From: Propionibacteriaceae bacterium
GTDB taxonomy: Bacteria > Actinomycetota > Actinomycetes > Propionibacteriales > Propionibacteriaceae
Length of the DNA stretch: 5,814 nt
Direction: 5' to 3'
Assembly (NCBI GenBank): GCA_031272685.1
Contig: JAISTI010000022.1
Location: 1-5,814 of the forward strand
The translations under genes were made by a program, and so were the position numbers. Positions 1 through 5,814 of the stretch are shown piece after piece (the stretch's first letter is position 1; every line of letters begins with the position of its first letter). Under the pieces are notes generated by a model, which worked only from the letters and a program-made list of their open reading frames with translations, made no database searches and was not told the DNA's origin.

Positions 1-1307
1 CGGCGCACGCGGGCGAGTAACTGGCGGATCGGCCGGGGCATCCCCAGCTTGACGCCGGACGGGTCGTCCACCGCTTCCGGGCGCCACGTCCGGATGGCCC
101 GCACCAGTTCTTGGGCGCGCACATCCCCGCCCTCGTCCACCACGCCGCGCGCTTCGGCGTCGCGCAGATACGCCAGCTCGGTCATGGCGCGCTGCATCCG
201 GTAGGTGGCCAGCCAAGGCCGCCAGCCGCGCAGCGCCGCCAGCAGCAGCGCCCGGAACCGGCTGCGCAGCCGCGAGAAGGCCACCGGGTCGGATTGCTCC
301 AGCCAGCCCATCCGCACATAGTCGGTGAGCCGGGCCTTTATCAGCCGGCCTTGGGCCAGCTCCTGGCGCACCAGGGCTATCACCAGCCCGAGGAGTGACG
401 GCAGCACGACCAGGAAATACAGCAATTGCAAGCCCTCTTCGCTTTGCAGCGAAGCCTGCGAGTTGAAAAGCATATGGCACAGGGCGGCGGCGCCGAAGCC
501 GACCAACGGGGCCAGCACCCGCACCACCTTCGAGCGGGTGCGCAGGGCGACGGCGATGCCAATGCCGGTGAAGGCGGTGAACAGCGGGTGCCCGAAACAG
601 GTGTAGAAGCCGCGCATCCAGACCGTCTGCATGACGGCCTCGTTCGCGTCGCCGACATCGATGGTGCCGGAGGCGTAGACGATGGCCCGGCAGTAGTAGA
701 TGACGTTTTCGGTGAAGGCGAACCCGGCGGCGCTCAGCCCGCCGAGGGTGATCATGGACAGCTTCGAGACGATGCGCTGGCGGGCCAGGATGGCCAGCCA
801 AAACAGCACGGTGGCCTTGCAGGCCTCTTCCACGAACGGCGCCACGAACACCGCCATGCGCACTTGGGCGGCGGCGTCGCCGCCGAATTGCTCGATGCCG
901 AGCTTCACCGAAGCCCAGTCGTTGGCGATCAGCGACAGCCAGGTGGCCACGCAGCCGCCCCAGCCGAGGGCGATATACCACAGCGCCGGGCGGGCGGGCC
1001 GGAAACGGTCTACCAGCACGAAGACCAGGCACCAGAACGCCAAAGTCGGCAAGGCGTACAGCGCCGCCTGCCGCACCGCCGTGAAGGTGATGACGGGCAC
1101 GACGTCGGCCACCGCGTCGGCGTTGGAGGTTATCAGCAGGTATTGGTCGTACAGCAGGGCGGCGAAAACGACGGTGGCGATGAATAGCGCCCAGGTCAAG
1201 GGCGAACGCAGAATCCGCATCGGCAACGGCGCGGAGCGGTCGGGCTCGAAGGGCAGGCCGTTGCGGCGCCGGGCCAAACGGGCGTCCCCCACCTGCAGCG
1301 AAGCCAT
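1..1307 (-). CDS. PrsW family intramembrane protease, C-terminus cut by window edge
   Basis: Reading from ATG at 1307 leftward, 435 codons stay open to the edge with no stop, so the gene is partial at its C-terminus. It encodes a polytopic membrane protein with about eight hydrophobic segments, near residues 35-58, 77-100, 107-128, 150-175, 183-205, 235-256, 264-283 and 294-315. The PrsW-family motifs are present: EExxK (E160, E161, K164) in one membrane segment, FxxxE (F196, E200) in the next, then H240 in GHPLF and H278 in HMLFN. These are the presumed catalytic residues. The last motif is HxxxN rather than the HxxxD described for Bacillus PrsW. Residues about 316-435 form an Arg-rich, probably cytoplasmic tail with a TELAYLRD motif. 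Bacillus PrsW cleaves an anti-sigma factor; the substrate here is unknown. The gene is divergent from the exporter operon, and a functional link is not shown. The next in-frame codons upstream contain no ATG, GTG or TTG, supporting this start. Confidence 0.9.
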   Translation of the reverse strand, partial: MASLQVGDARLARRRNGLPFEPDRSAPLPMRILRSPLTWALFIATVVFAALLYDQYLLITSNADAVADVVPVITFTAVRQAALYALPTLAFWCLVFVLVDRFRPARPALWYIALGWGGCVATWLSLIANDWASVKLGIEQFGGDAAAQVRMAVFVAPFVEEACKATVLFWLAILARQRIVSKLSMITLGGLSAAGFAFTENVIYYCRAIVYASGTIDVGDANEAVMQTVWMRGFYTCFGHPLFTAFTGIGIAVALRTRSKVVRVLAPLVGFGAAALCHMLFNSQASLQSEEGLQLLYFLVVLPSLLGLVIALVRQELAQGRLIKARLTDYVRMGWLEQSDPVAFSRLRSRFRALLLAALRGWRPWLATYRMQRAMTELAYLRDAEARGVVDEGGDVRAQELVRAIRTWRPEAVDDPSGVKLGMPRPIRQLLARVR

Positions 1308-1314
1308 GGCGGCA

Positions 1315-1320
1315 ATCCTA
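1315..1320 (-). promoter_or_regulatory. Candidate -10 element (TAGGAT) or Shine-Dalgarno of the protease gene
   Basis: On the minus strand TAGGAT fits the TAnnnT -10 pattern and lies seven bases before the ATG at 1307, which would give a leaderless or near-leaderless transcript. The embedded AGGA, eight bases from the ATG, could instead be a weak Shine-Dalgarno sequence. The two readings are mutually exclusive and sequence alone cannot decide between them. Confidence 0.3.
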
Positions 1321-1385
1321 CTATCGCCCTTTGTGGGGTAGCTGTGGAAGGCCCCCTTGCCCCGCTATGGGACGGCGGAGGCGGG

Positions 1386-1391
1386 TACGCT
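1386..1391 (+). promoter_or_regulatory. Candidate -10 element (TACGCT) of the exporter operon
   Basis: TACGCT matches the TAnnnT -10 pattern and ends six bases before the GTG at 1398. That places a likely transcription start on or next to the start codon and suggests a leaderless mRNA. No good -35 hexamer is seen about 17 bp upstream. A GGAGG at 1377-1381 lies 16 bases from the GTG, which is too far for an ordinary ribosome binding site. This is a pattern match only. Confidence 0.35.
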
Positions 1392-1397
1392 GGCGGT

Positions 1398-2699
1398 GTG
1401 AGAGTTCCCGCGTGCCTGGCGCTGGCCGCCGCCGTCGCCTCGTGCGCGCTCTCCGGCTGCGCCGGCGAAACCCAAGTGCGCGCTTTCGGGAACGCCGATT
1501 CCGAGACGGCCGCCGTCACCGTCCCCGCGCTGGCGGTGGCCGGCCAGGTGGTGCGGGTGGCGAGCGTCCCGGCCGCGCTGGGAGACCAAGTGGCGGCCGG
1601 TGCCGCGCTGGTCGCGCTCGACAGCGCCGCGCTCGAAATCGGCGTGGAATCCGCCCAAGCCGCGGCGGGCGTGGCTTCCGCGCAGGTGGACGTGCTGCAA
1701 GACGCCATCGACGAGGCGGGCGAAAAATATGAAGACATCGCCGAAGGCCGCGACAAGATCGCCGACGCGAAATCCGCCATCTCCAAGGCCGAAAAGCAGC
1801 TGAAGAAACAGCAAAAGAAGCTCAAGACGGCGAAAAAGGAGCTGGCCGCCAACCTGAAGACGGTGAACGCCGGGTTGGCGAAGTTGAAGTCCGAGAAGTC
1901 CAAGGCCGAAAAGCAGCGCGGGAAACTCAAGGCGCAGCGCAAAGAGCTGGCAGCAGCGCTAAAGCAGCTTCCAGCGGGAAGCCCCCAATACGCGCAAACC
2001 AAAGCCGCCATCGCGCAAATCGACGCCGGCCTGGGGCAAATCGCCGCTGGCCTGCAAACCCTGAATTCCAAACTCAAAGAAGCCAAGGCCGGCAAGGCCA
2101 AGCTCGACGCCGCCGCGAAGCAGCTCGCCGCCGGAGAGAAACAGCTTGCCAAAGGGCTGAAGACGGTAGCCAAGAACAAGAAGAAGATCACCAAGAATGT
2201 GAAGAAGCTCGACGACGCCGAAGAAGAACTCGACGACGCCATCGCCGAGCTGAAACGGCTGAAGAAGCTCGCCAAGCTGGCCGCCGGGGTATCGGAAGTG
2301 CCTGTCACCCTGGCCGAGCTGAAGGTGGGCATGGCTGAGATCAGCGCCCCGGCGGGCGGAACCGTCATCAGCCTGGCAAAGCCCGGACAAGTGCTGGCGG
2401 CCGGGGCCACCGCCGCCGTCATCCAGCTCCCCAGCGGCGCCGCGACCGGCTGGCTGGCCCCGGAAGACGCCGCCCGGACGTGCGTCGGCGGCAAGGCCAG
2501 CATCAGCGCCGACTGGGCGCCGGAACCCATCCTGGCGACGGTGGAATCCATTGCCACCGCCGCCGACTACCCCCCGAACACCGCGGCCACCGAGAAAACC
2601 CACCTGACCCGCGCGGTCCAGGTGCGGGTGGCCGCCGAATCGGCGCTGCCGCCCGGCGCGCCGCTCACCCTCGATTTCACCCCGTGTGACAAGGAATGA
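1398..2699 (+). CDS. HlyD-like adaptor lipoprotein with long lysine-rich coiled-coil hairpin
   Basis: This 433-residue protein is a predicted extracytoplasmic adaptor for the ABC exporter encoded downstream. The GTG at 1398 is chosen because it gives a compact lipoprotein signal peptide: an Ala/Leu-rich core followed by the lipobox LSGC, with the lipidated Cys at residue 21. The GTG at 1344 would add 18 Gly-rich residues before the signal. Domains in order: first half of a lipoyl-like barrel (about 38-80, with GDQVAAG), a long predicted coiled coil (about 81-297), second barrel half (about 302-347, with ISAPAGGTV), and a C-terminal beta region (about 349-433). Residues 110-297 hold about 43 lysines by hand count. 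A Pro/Gly turn (P192, G194, P196) sits almost exactly at the midpoint of the coil, as expected for a hairpin tip. Both ends align with the next gene product, so the two are paralogues. Its stop lies next to, or overlaps, the start of the next gene. The lipoprotein and adaptor calls are firm; the substrate is unknown. Confidence 0.85.
   Translation: MRVPACLALAAAVASCALSGCAGETQVRAFGNADSETAAVTVPALAVAGQVVRVASVPAALGDQVAAGAALVALDSAALEIGVESAQAAAGVASAQVDVLQDAIDEAGEKYEDIAEGRDKIADAKSAISKAEKQLKKQQKKLKTAKKELAANLKTVNAGLAKLKSEKSKAEKQRGKLKAQRKELAAALKQLPAGSPQYAQTKAAIAQIDAGLGQIAAGLQTLNSKLKEAKAGKAKLDAAAKQLAAGEKQLAKGLKTVAKNKKKITKNVKKLDDAEEELDDAIAELKRLKKLAKLAAGVSEVPVTLAELKVGMAEISAPAGGTVISLAKPGQVLAAGATAAVIQLPSGAATGWLAPEDAARTCVGGKASISADWAPEPILATVESIATAADYPPNTAATEKTHLTRAVQVRVAAESALPPGAPLTLDFTPCDKE
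1782..1917 (+). repeat. Exact 19-nt direct repeat inside the coiled-coil coding region
   Basis: The same 19 bases, beginning tccaaggccg, occur at 1782-1800 and 1899-1917, 117 bases apart and therefore in frame. Both encode SKAEKQ. Looser repeats of the KELAA and LKTV type occur around them. This suggests the hairpin grew partly by internal duplication, although strong Lys/Ala codon bias could also produce such a match. Confidence 0.6.
2691..2695 (+). promoter_or_regulatory. Shine-Dalgarno AAGGA that decides the second adaptor's start
   Basis: AAGGA directly abuts the ATG at 2696, leaving no spacing for that start, but lies six bases before the in-frame ATG at 2702. This favours 2702. The ATG at 2696 would instead give a four-base ATGA overlap with the preceding stop. 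Confidence 0.55.
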
Positions 2700-2701
2700 C
2701 G

Positions 2702-3481
2702 ATGGCGAAGAAACCTCCCAAACCCGTAATCGGAATCATCGTGGCGGCGGTGCTGCTGCTGGCAGGCGGCGGCATCTGGTGGTGGTCGGCGTCCTCCCAG
2801 CCCGAACCCGACCCCCGGCTGCGCGCCTCCGGCACCGTCGAGGCCACCGACTACCAGGTGGCCCCGCTGATCTCCGCGCAGGTCAAAGAGGTGAAGGTAT
2901 CCGAGGGCGACCAGGTGCGGGTCGGCGACACCGTCGTGCTCCTCGACACCGCGGCGTTGGAACTCGCCCTCGACCAGGCCAAGCAAGGAGTGACCTCCGC
3001 GCAGGCGAATGTCGAAAACCAGGAGGAGGACGGCTCGAAAGCCGACGTGAAAGCGGCGAAGGCCAAGCTCGCGCAAGCCGAGGCGGCCGTCAAGCTGGCC
3101 GAGCTGCAGCTCGGCTACGCCACCGTCACCGCCCCAGCTCCTGGGACCGTCACTTCCGTCATCGCCAACGCCGGGCAGGGGGCGTCGCCGAGCCGGGTGC
3201 TGCTGACCATCCTGGACACCTCCGAGATGTTCGCCCGGGTGTACGTGCCCGAAGCCGACATCGCGCGGGTGAAACCCGGCGGCGCGGCCACCATCTCCGA
3301 CGACTCCGGCAACAGCTACACCGGGAAGGTCGATTTCGTCGCCACCGAGGCCGAGTTCACCCCCAACACCGTGCAGACCCAAGACCAGCGCACCAAGCTG
3401 GTCTACCAGGTGCGGGTCAGCATCGCCGACACTTCCGGCGCGCTCAAGGCCGGCATGCCCGTGGACGTGGTTTTCGAGTGA
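2702..3481 (+). CDS. HlyD/YbhG-like membrane fusion (adaptor) protein
   Basis: This protein of 259 residues (261 if the ATG at 2696 is used) is the second adaptor of the operon and resembles E. coli YbhG. A single N-terminal transmembrane helix (about 9-28, ending in WWW) anchors it with the rest outside the cytoplasm. A first lipoyl half (about 43-82, SGTVEATDY through GDQV) leads into a short helical hairpin (about 83-137). The second lipoyl half (about 140-170, VTAPAPGTV) and a beta-barrel region follow. The segment at 218-238, FTPNTVQT followed by RTKLVYQVRV, matches what I know as a conserved stretch of YbhG-type adaptors. In that family the protein links the inner-membrane ABC permeases to extracytoplasmic space. 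It starts within a few bases of the upstream stop, and its own stop overlaps the GTG of the ATPase gene, indicating co-translation. Confidence 0.88.
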   Translation: MAKKPPKPVIGIIVAAVLLLAGGGIWWWSASSQPEPDPRLRASGTVEATDYQVAPLISAQVKEVKVSEGDQVRVGDTVVLLDTAALELALDQAKQGVTSAQANVENQEEDGSKADVKAAKAKLAQAEAAVKLAELQLGYATVTAPAPGTVTSVIANAGQGASPSRVLLTILDTSEMFARVYVPEADIARVKPGGAATISDDSGNSYTGKVDFVATEAEFTPNTVQTQDQRTKLVYQVRVSIADTSGALKAGMPVDVVFE

Positions 3482-4428
3482 CGGTGGAAATGGCGGTCCG
3501 CCCGGGCGAATCCGGGCTGGTGAGGTCTTTCGGCGCAGTACGCGCCGTGGACGGGATCGCCCTGGAAATCGAAGCGGGAGCGGTGTTCGGCCTGCTCGGC
3601 CCGGACGGCGCCGGAAAAACCACCCTGATCCGGATGCTCGCCACCGTGCTGCGCCCGGATTCCGGGGACGCCGAAATTTTCGGCATTTCGGCCCGCCGCC
3701 ACCCGGAGCGGCTCACCGGGCTGCTGGGCTATATGCCGCAGCAATTCTCCATGTACCCCGACCTGACCGTCTTAGAAAACATCGACTTCTTCGCCAAATT
3801 GCGCGGGGTGCCCAAACCGCAGCGGGCCGAGCGGGCCGAACACCTGCTGGGCGTCCTCGGCCTCGGCGAGTTCACCCGCCGGCGGGCCGCCCGCCTTTCC
3901 GGAGGCATGAAACAGAAGCTGATGCTCGCCTCCGTGCTGATGCACGAGCCGAAACTGCTGCTGCTGGACGAGCCGACCACCGGCGTGGACCCGGTGTCCC
4001 GCCGCGAGTTCTGGCAGGTCATCGACCGGCTGCGCGCCGACGGCAAGACCATCCTCGTAGCCACCCCCTACATGGACGAGGCCGAGCGCTGCACCGAAAT
4101 CGCCTTCATCGACAGCGGCCGCATCACCCGCGAGGGCACGCCCGCCGAGATCAAAGCGCAGGTGCCCGGCACCCTGCTGCGCGTCGCCACCGTCGATTCC
4201 CGCAAAGCCATGGGAGCCGTGAACGCCCTAGTGAAGACCGATTCCGAACACCGGGTTTTCCTCTCGGCGCATTTGTTCGGCGACGAGGTGCGGGTGCTGG
4301 CCGCCGACGCCCCGCTGGCCGCCTCCCGCCTCGAATCGGCGCTCAACGGCGCCGGCATCCCCCACGAGACCGGGCCGATCCCGATGGACATGGAGAGCGC
4401 GTTCGCATATTTGGCGGTGGGGCGATGA
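3478..4428 (+). CDS. ABC-2 type exporter ATPase (YbhF-like, single NBD)
   Basis: This protein of 316 residues is the cytoplasmic ATP-hydrolysing subunit of the exporter. Visible motifs are Walker A GPDGAGKTT (41-49; Asp at 43 is typical of YbhF-like ATPases), Q-loop MPQQ (around Q88), signature LSGGM (140-144), Walker B LLLLDE (D164, E165), and a GVDP D-loop (169-172). The H-loop position holds Pro197 (TPYMDEAE) instead of the usual His. A C-terminal extension (about 215-316) ends in the MDMESAFAYL segment common in ABC-2 exporter ATPases. E. coli YbhF has two fused NBDs; this has one and would work as a homodimer. The start is uncertain: GTG 3478 gives a four-base GTGA overlap with the preceding stop, while GTG 3484 or ATG 3490 would shorten the protein by two or four residues. 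None has a clear Shine-Dalgarno sequence. In-frame codons upstream to 2686 are a shadow of the adaptor gene. Confidence 0.92.
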   Translation: MTVEMAVRPGESGLVRSFGAVRAVDGIALEIEAGAVFGLLGPDGAGKTTLIRMLATVLRPDSGDAEIFGISARRHPERLTGLLGYMPQQFSMYPDLTVLENIDFFAKLRGVPKPQRAERAEHLLGVLGLGEFTRRRAARLSGGMKQKLMLASVLMHEPKLLLLDEPTTGVDPVSRREFWQVIDRLRADGKTILVATPYMDEAERCTEIAFIDSGRITREGTPAEIKAQVPGTLLRVATVDSRKAMGAVNALVKTDSEHRVFLSAHLFGDEVRVLAADAPLAASRLESALNGAGIPHETGPIPMDMESAFAYLAVGR

Positions 4429-5555
4429 CGAAGCGCGTCTGGGCCATCTGCGTCAAAGAGTTCCTGCACCTGTGGCGCGACCCGCGCATGCTCGGCTCGG
4501 TGCTGCTGCTGCCGGTATTCATGCTGATGCTGTTCGCCTTCGCCATCAGCTTCGACATCCGCAACGTGCCCACCGGCGTCTTCGACCTCGACAACACCGC
4601 GGCCAGCCGCGAATACGCGCAGGCGTTCGCCGCCTCCGACCTGTTCACCGTCAAACACCAGGGCGGGAATCTGGCCGACGTGGAGCGGCTCATCGACGAG
4701 GGGTCGATCACCATCGCGCTGGTCATCCCGGCCGGGTTCGCCGACGAACTGGCCAAGGGCGAGGCCGCCGGAGTCGGGGTGTACGTGGACGGCTCGGAGC
4801 CGAACTCCGGGCGGATGGCCCGCGCCGCCGCCATCGGGCTCAGCGCCCAGTACACGCAGAAGCTGGCGGTGCGCTGGGCCGACGCGCAGGGCATCGACAT
4901 CTCCACTGGCGGCCTCGACCCGCGGCTGCGCACTTGGTACAACCCGGAGCTGAAATCCTCCGACTACCTCATCCCCGGCCTGATGGTCGTCATCATGATG
5001 ATCGTGACCGTGCAGCAGACCGCGATCTCGCTGGTCCGGGAGCGGAACCAGGGCACCCAAGACCAGATCACCGTCTCCCCCACCACCCCGACCGAGCTGA
5101 TCGTCGGCAAGCTGCTGCCGTGGAGCCTGCTGACCCTCGCCGAGGTGGGCATCGCCACCTTCCTATCCTGGCTGGTGTTCCACATTCCGCTGCGCGGCGA
5201 CCTGCTGGCCTTCGGCATCGGCGCGTTCGTGTTCGCGGTTTGCGGGCTCGGCTTCGGATTGCTGATCTCGGCGTTCTGCAACACCACCGAGTCCGCCTCG
5301 ATGTTCTCGGTGCTGGTGGCGTTCCTGCAGTCCTTCCTGCTCTCCGGTTTCGTGTTCGCCTTGGAGCAGCTTCCGGTGGTGCTGCAGTGGTTTTCCTACT
5401 TGCTGCCGGCGCGCTACATGGTGACCCTCACCCGCGAGGTTTTCCTCAAAGGCGGCGGCTTTGCCCAGGTTTGGCCCGAGCTGGTGTTCATGGTGGTCTA
5501 CGTCACCATCACCGTCGTCGTGGCCGCCCGGCTTTACCGCAGGAGGATGCGATGA
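4425..5555 (+). CDS. ABC-2 type transporter permease (YbhS-like), first permease
   Basis: This complete 376-residue integral membrane subunit forms half of the exporter's channel. It has the ABC-2 exporter layout. An N-terminal amphipathic stretch (KEFLHLWRDP) precedes transmembrane helix 1 (about 22-42). A large extracytoplasmic domain (about 43-180) follows and ends in the WYNPELKSSDYLIPG region that is typical of the family just before helix 2 (about 182-203). The cytoplasmic RERNQGTQDQ segment comes next, then helices near 225-255, 258-284, 289-311 and 347-370, and a basic tail. It begins with a four-base ATGA overlap with the ATPase gene and ends with the same overlap with the next permease gene. 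E. coli YbhS and YbhR form the equivalent pair. E. coli YbhFSR has been reported to export tetracycline and cations, but this does not fix the substrate here. Confidence 0.92.
   Translation: MTKRVWAICVKEFLHLWRDPRMLGSVLLLPVFMLMLFAFAISFDIRNVPTGVFDLDNTAASREYAQAFAASDLFTVKHQGGNLADVERLIDEGSITIALVIPAGFADELAKGEAAGVGVYVDGSEPNSGRMARAAAIGLSAQYTQKLAVRWADAQGIDISTGGLDPRLRTWYNPELKSSDYLIPGLMVVIMMIVTVQQTAISLVRERNQGTQDQITVSPTTPTELIVGKLLPWSLLTLAEVGIATFLSWLVFHIPLRGDLLAFGIGAFVFAVCGLGFGLLISAFCNTTESASMFSVLVAFLQSFLLSGFVFALEQLPVVLQWFSYLLPARYMVTLTREVFLKGGGFAQVWPELVFMVVYVTITVVVAARLYRRRMR
5541..5546 (+). promoter_or_regulatory. Strong Shine-Dalgarno AGGAGG for the second permease
   Basis: AGGAGG lies inside the end of the first permease gene, five bases before the ATG at 5552. 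It is the best ribosome binding site in the window and fixes the start of the last gene. Confidence 0.8.
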
Positions 5556-5814
5556 TCCTCGCCCGGGTGCGCTTGCTGGTTTGGAAAGAGCTGCTGCAGC
5601 TGCGCAGAGACGTGATGCTGCTGCGGATGCTGATAATCATGCCGATCGCGCAGCTTTTCCTGCTGGGGTATGTGGTGAGCGCCGACGTCACCGACATCCG
5701 GCTGGCCGTGGTGGACCTCGACCATTCCAGCGTCTCGCGCACCTTGGATTCCGCCTTCGAAGCCTCCGGCTATTTCCAGATCACCCAGCGGCCCGCGTCC
5801 GAGGCGGAATTGGA
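5552..5814 (+). CDS. ABC-2 type transporter permease (YbhR-like), second permease, cut by window edge
   Basis: Only the first 87 codons are present; the frame is open to the edge. The N-terminus mirrors that of the preceding permease: an amphipathic WKELLQLRRD segment, a first transmembrane helix (about 23-45), then the start of an extracytoplasmic domain containing the VVDLDHS motif, which corresponds to VFDLDNT in the first permease. The two are paralogues that would pair as the heterodimeric channel, as YbhS and YbhR do. The ATGA start overlaps the previous stop and is preceded by a strong ribosome binding site. The remaining helices lie outside the window, so full-length integrity cannot be judged. 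Confidence 0.88.
   Translation, partial: MILARVRLLVWKELLQLRRDVMLLRMLIIMPIAQLFLLGYVVSADVTDIRLAVVDLDHSSVSRTLDSAFEASGYFQITQRPASEAEL

Larger units (their letters stand above)
1308..1397. promoter_or_regulatory. Divergent intergenic region between protease and exporter operon
   Basis: This 90-bp gap is the only non-coding stretch in the window and separates two genes facing away from each other, so promoters for both must lie here or inside the flanking reading frames. I see a candidate -10 element for each direction but no convincing -35 hexamer at 16-18 bp for either. I see no clear operator palindrome. The extent of transcription control is inferred from geometry. Confidence 0.6.

Noticed and set aside
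426..1187. Open frame of 253 codons on the plus strand
   Set aside because: It lies antisense to the PrsW-family protease, whose frame carries all family motifs and membrane helices. The plus translation is His/Gly/Gln-rich with no recognisable domain, typical of a GC-rich shadow.
1344..1397. GTG at 1344 as an alternative start of the lipoprotein
   Set aside because: It would put 18 Gly-rich residues without positive charge in front of the signal peptide. The GTG at 1398 gives a normal lipoprotein signal with the Cys at residue 21.
1196..2557. Long open frame of 453 codons on the minus strand, opposite the lipoprotein gene
   Set aside because: It is a Ser/Ala/Phe-rich low-complexity translation that is the complement of the Lys/Ala-rich coiled coil. 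It also runs across the divergent promoter region and overlaps the start of the protease gene. The plus strand has a signal peptide, lipobox and recognisable adaptor domains.
2567..3382. Open frame of 271 codons on the minus strand
   Set aside because: It is antisense to the second adaptor gene and has Gly/His/Asp-rich shadow composition with no motif.
2686..3477. In-frame upstream extension of the ATPase reading frame
   Set aside because: This part is Arg/Gly-rich and overlaps the second adaptor gene in another frame. Recognisable ATPase sequence begins only after about 3478, so it is not a fusion protein.
4068..5060. Open frame of 330 codons on the minus strand
   Set aside because: It is antisense to the end of the ATPase and to the first permease, both clearly real from conserved motifs. 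Its translation has no recognisable domain.
1308..5814. Rho-independent terminators, tRNA or other RNA genes, CRISPR arrays, insertion sequences
   Set aside because: I looked for GC hairpins followed by T runs, repeat-spacer patterns, terminal inverted repeats and transposase motifs and saw none. The operon continues past the right edge, so no terminator is expected inside the window.

Overview
The window is visibly GC-rich (my rough estimate is mid-60s percent GC, not computed) and densely coding. It holds one gene truncated at the left edge on the minus strand, a 90-bp divergent promoter region, and a tightly packed plus-strand operon that runs off the right edge. An actinobacterium is the most likely source. 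The clues are the GC content, GTG starts, possible leaderless starts, and a PrsW-family protease with a long tail carrying the MQRAMTELAYLRD-type motif that I associate with actinobacterial members. The taxonomic call is an inference.

Left part (1-1307, minus): a polytopic PrsW-type intramembrane protease with EExxK, FxxxE and two membrane-embedded His motifs. It lacks only its far C-terminus. Between 1308 and 1397 lie the two divergent promoters. Each strand has a TAnnnT-type -10 element placed so that transcription could begin at or next to the start codon.

Right part (1398-5814, plus): an ABC-2 type exporter operon with the same gene order as the E. coli ybhG-ybhF-ybhS-ybhR system. The genes are (1) a lipoprotein adaptor with an exceptionally long, lysine-rich coiled-coil hairpin; (2) a second, membrane-anchored HlyD/YbhG-like adaptor with a short hairpin; (3) a single-domain ABC ATPase with the GPDGAGKTT Walker A typical of YbhF; (4) a complete ABC-2 permease; and (5) a second ABC-2 permease, truncated by the window edge. 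Four-base stop/start overlaps (GTGA or ATGA) are available at every junction inside the operon, although the second gene more likely starts six bases further on.

Together these would form an ATP-driven exporter: two permeases make the channel, the ATPase dimer powers it, and two extracytoplasmic adaptors collect or guide substrate. The notable point is the tandem pair of adaptors. They align with each other at both ends but differ in anchor (lipid versus transmembrane helix) and by roughly fourfold in hairpin length. The first may be a specialised, cell-wall-spanning or polyanion-binding version in an organism that presumably lacks a classical outer membrane. The substrate cannot be read from sequence.
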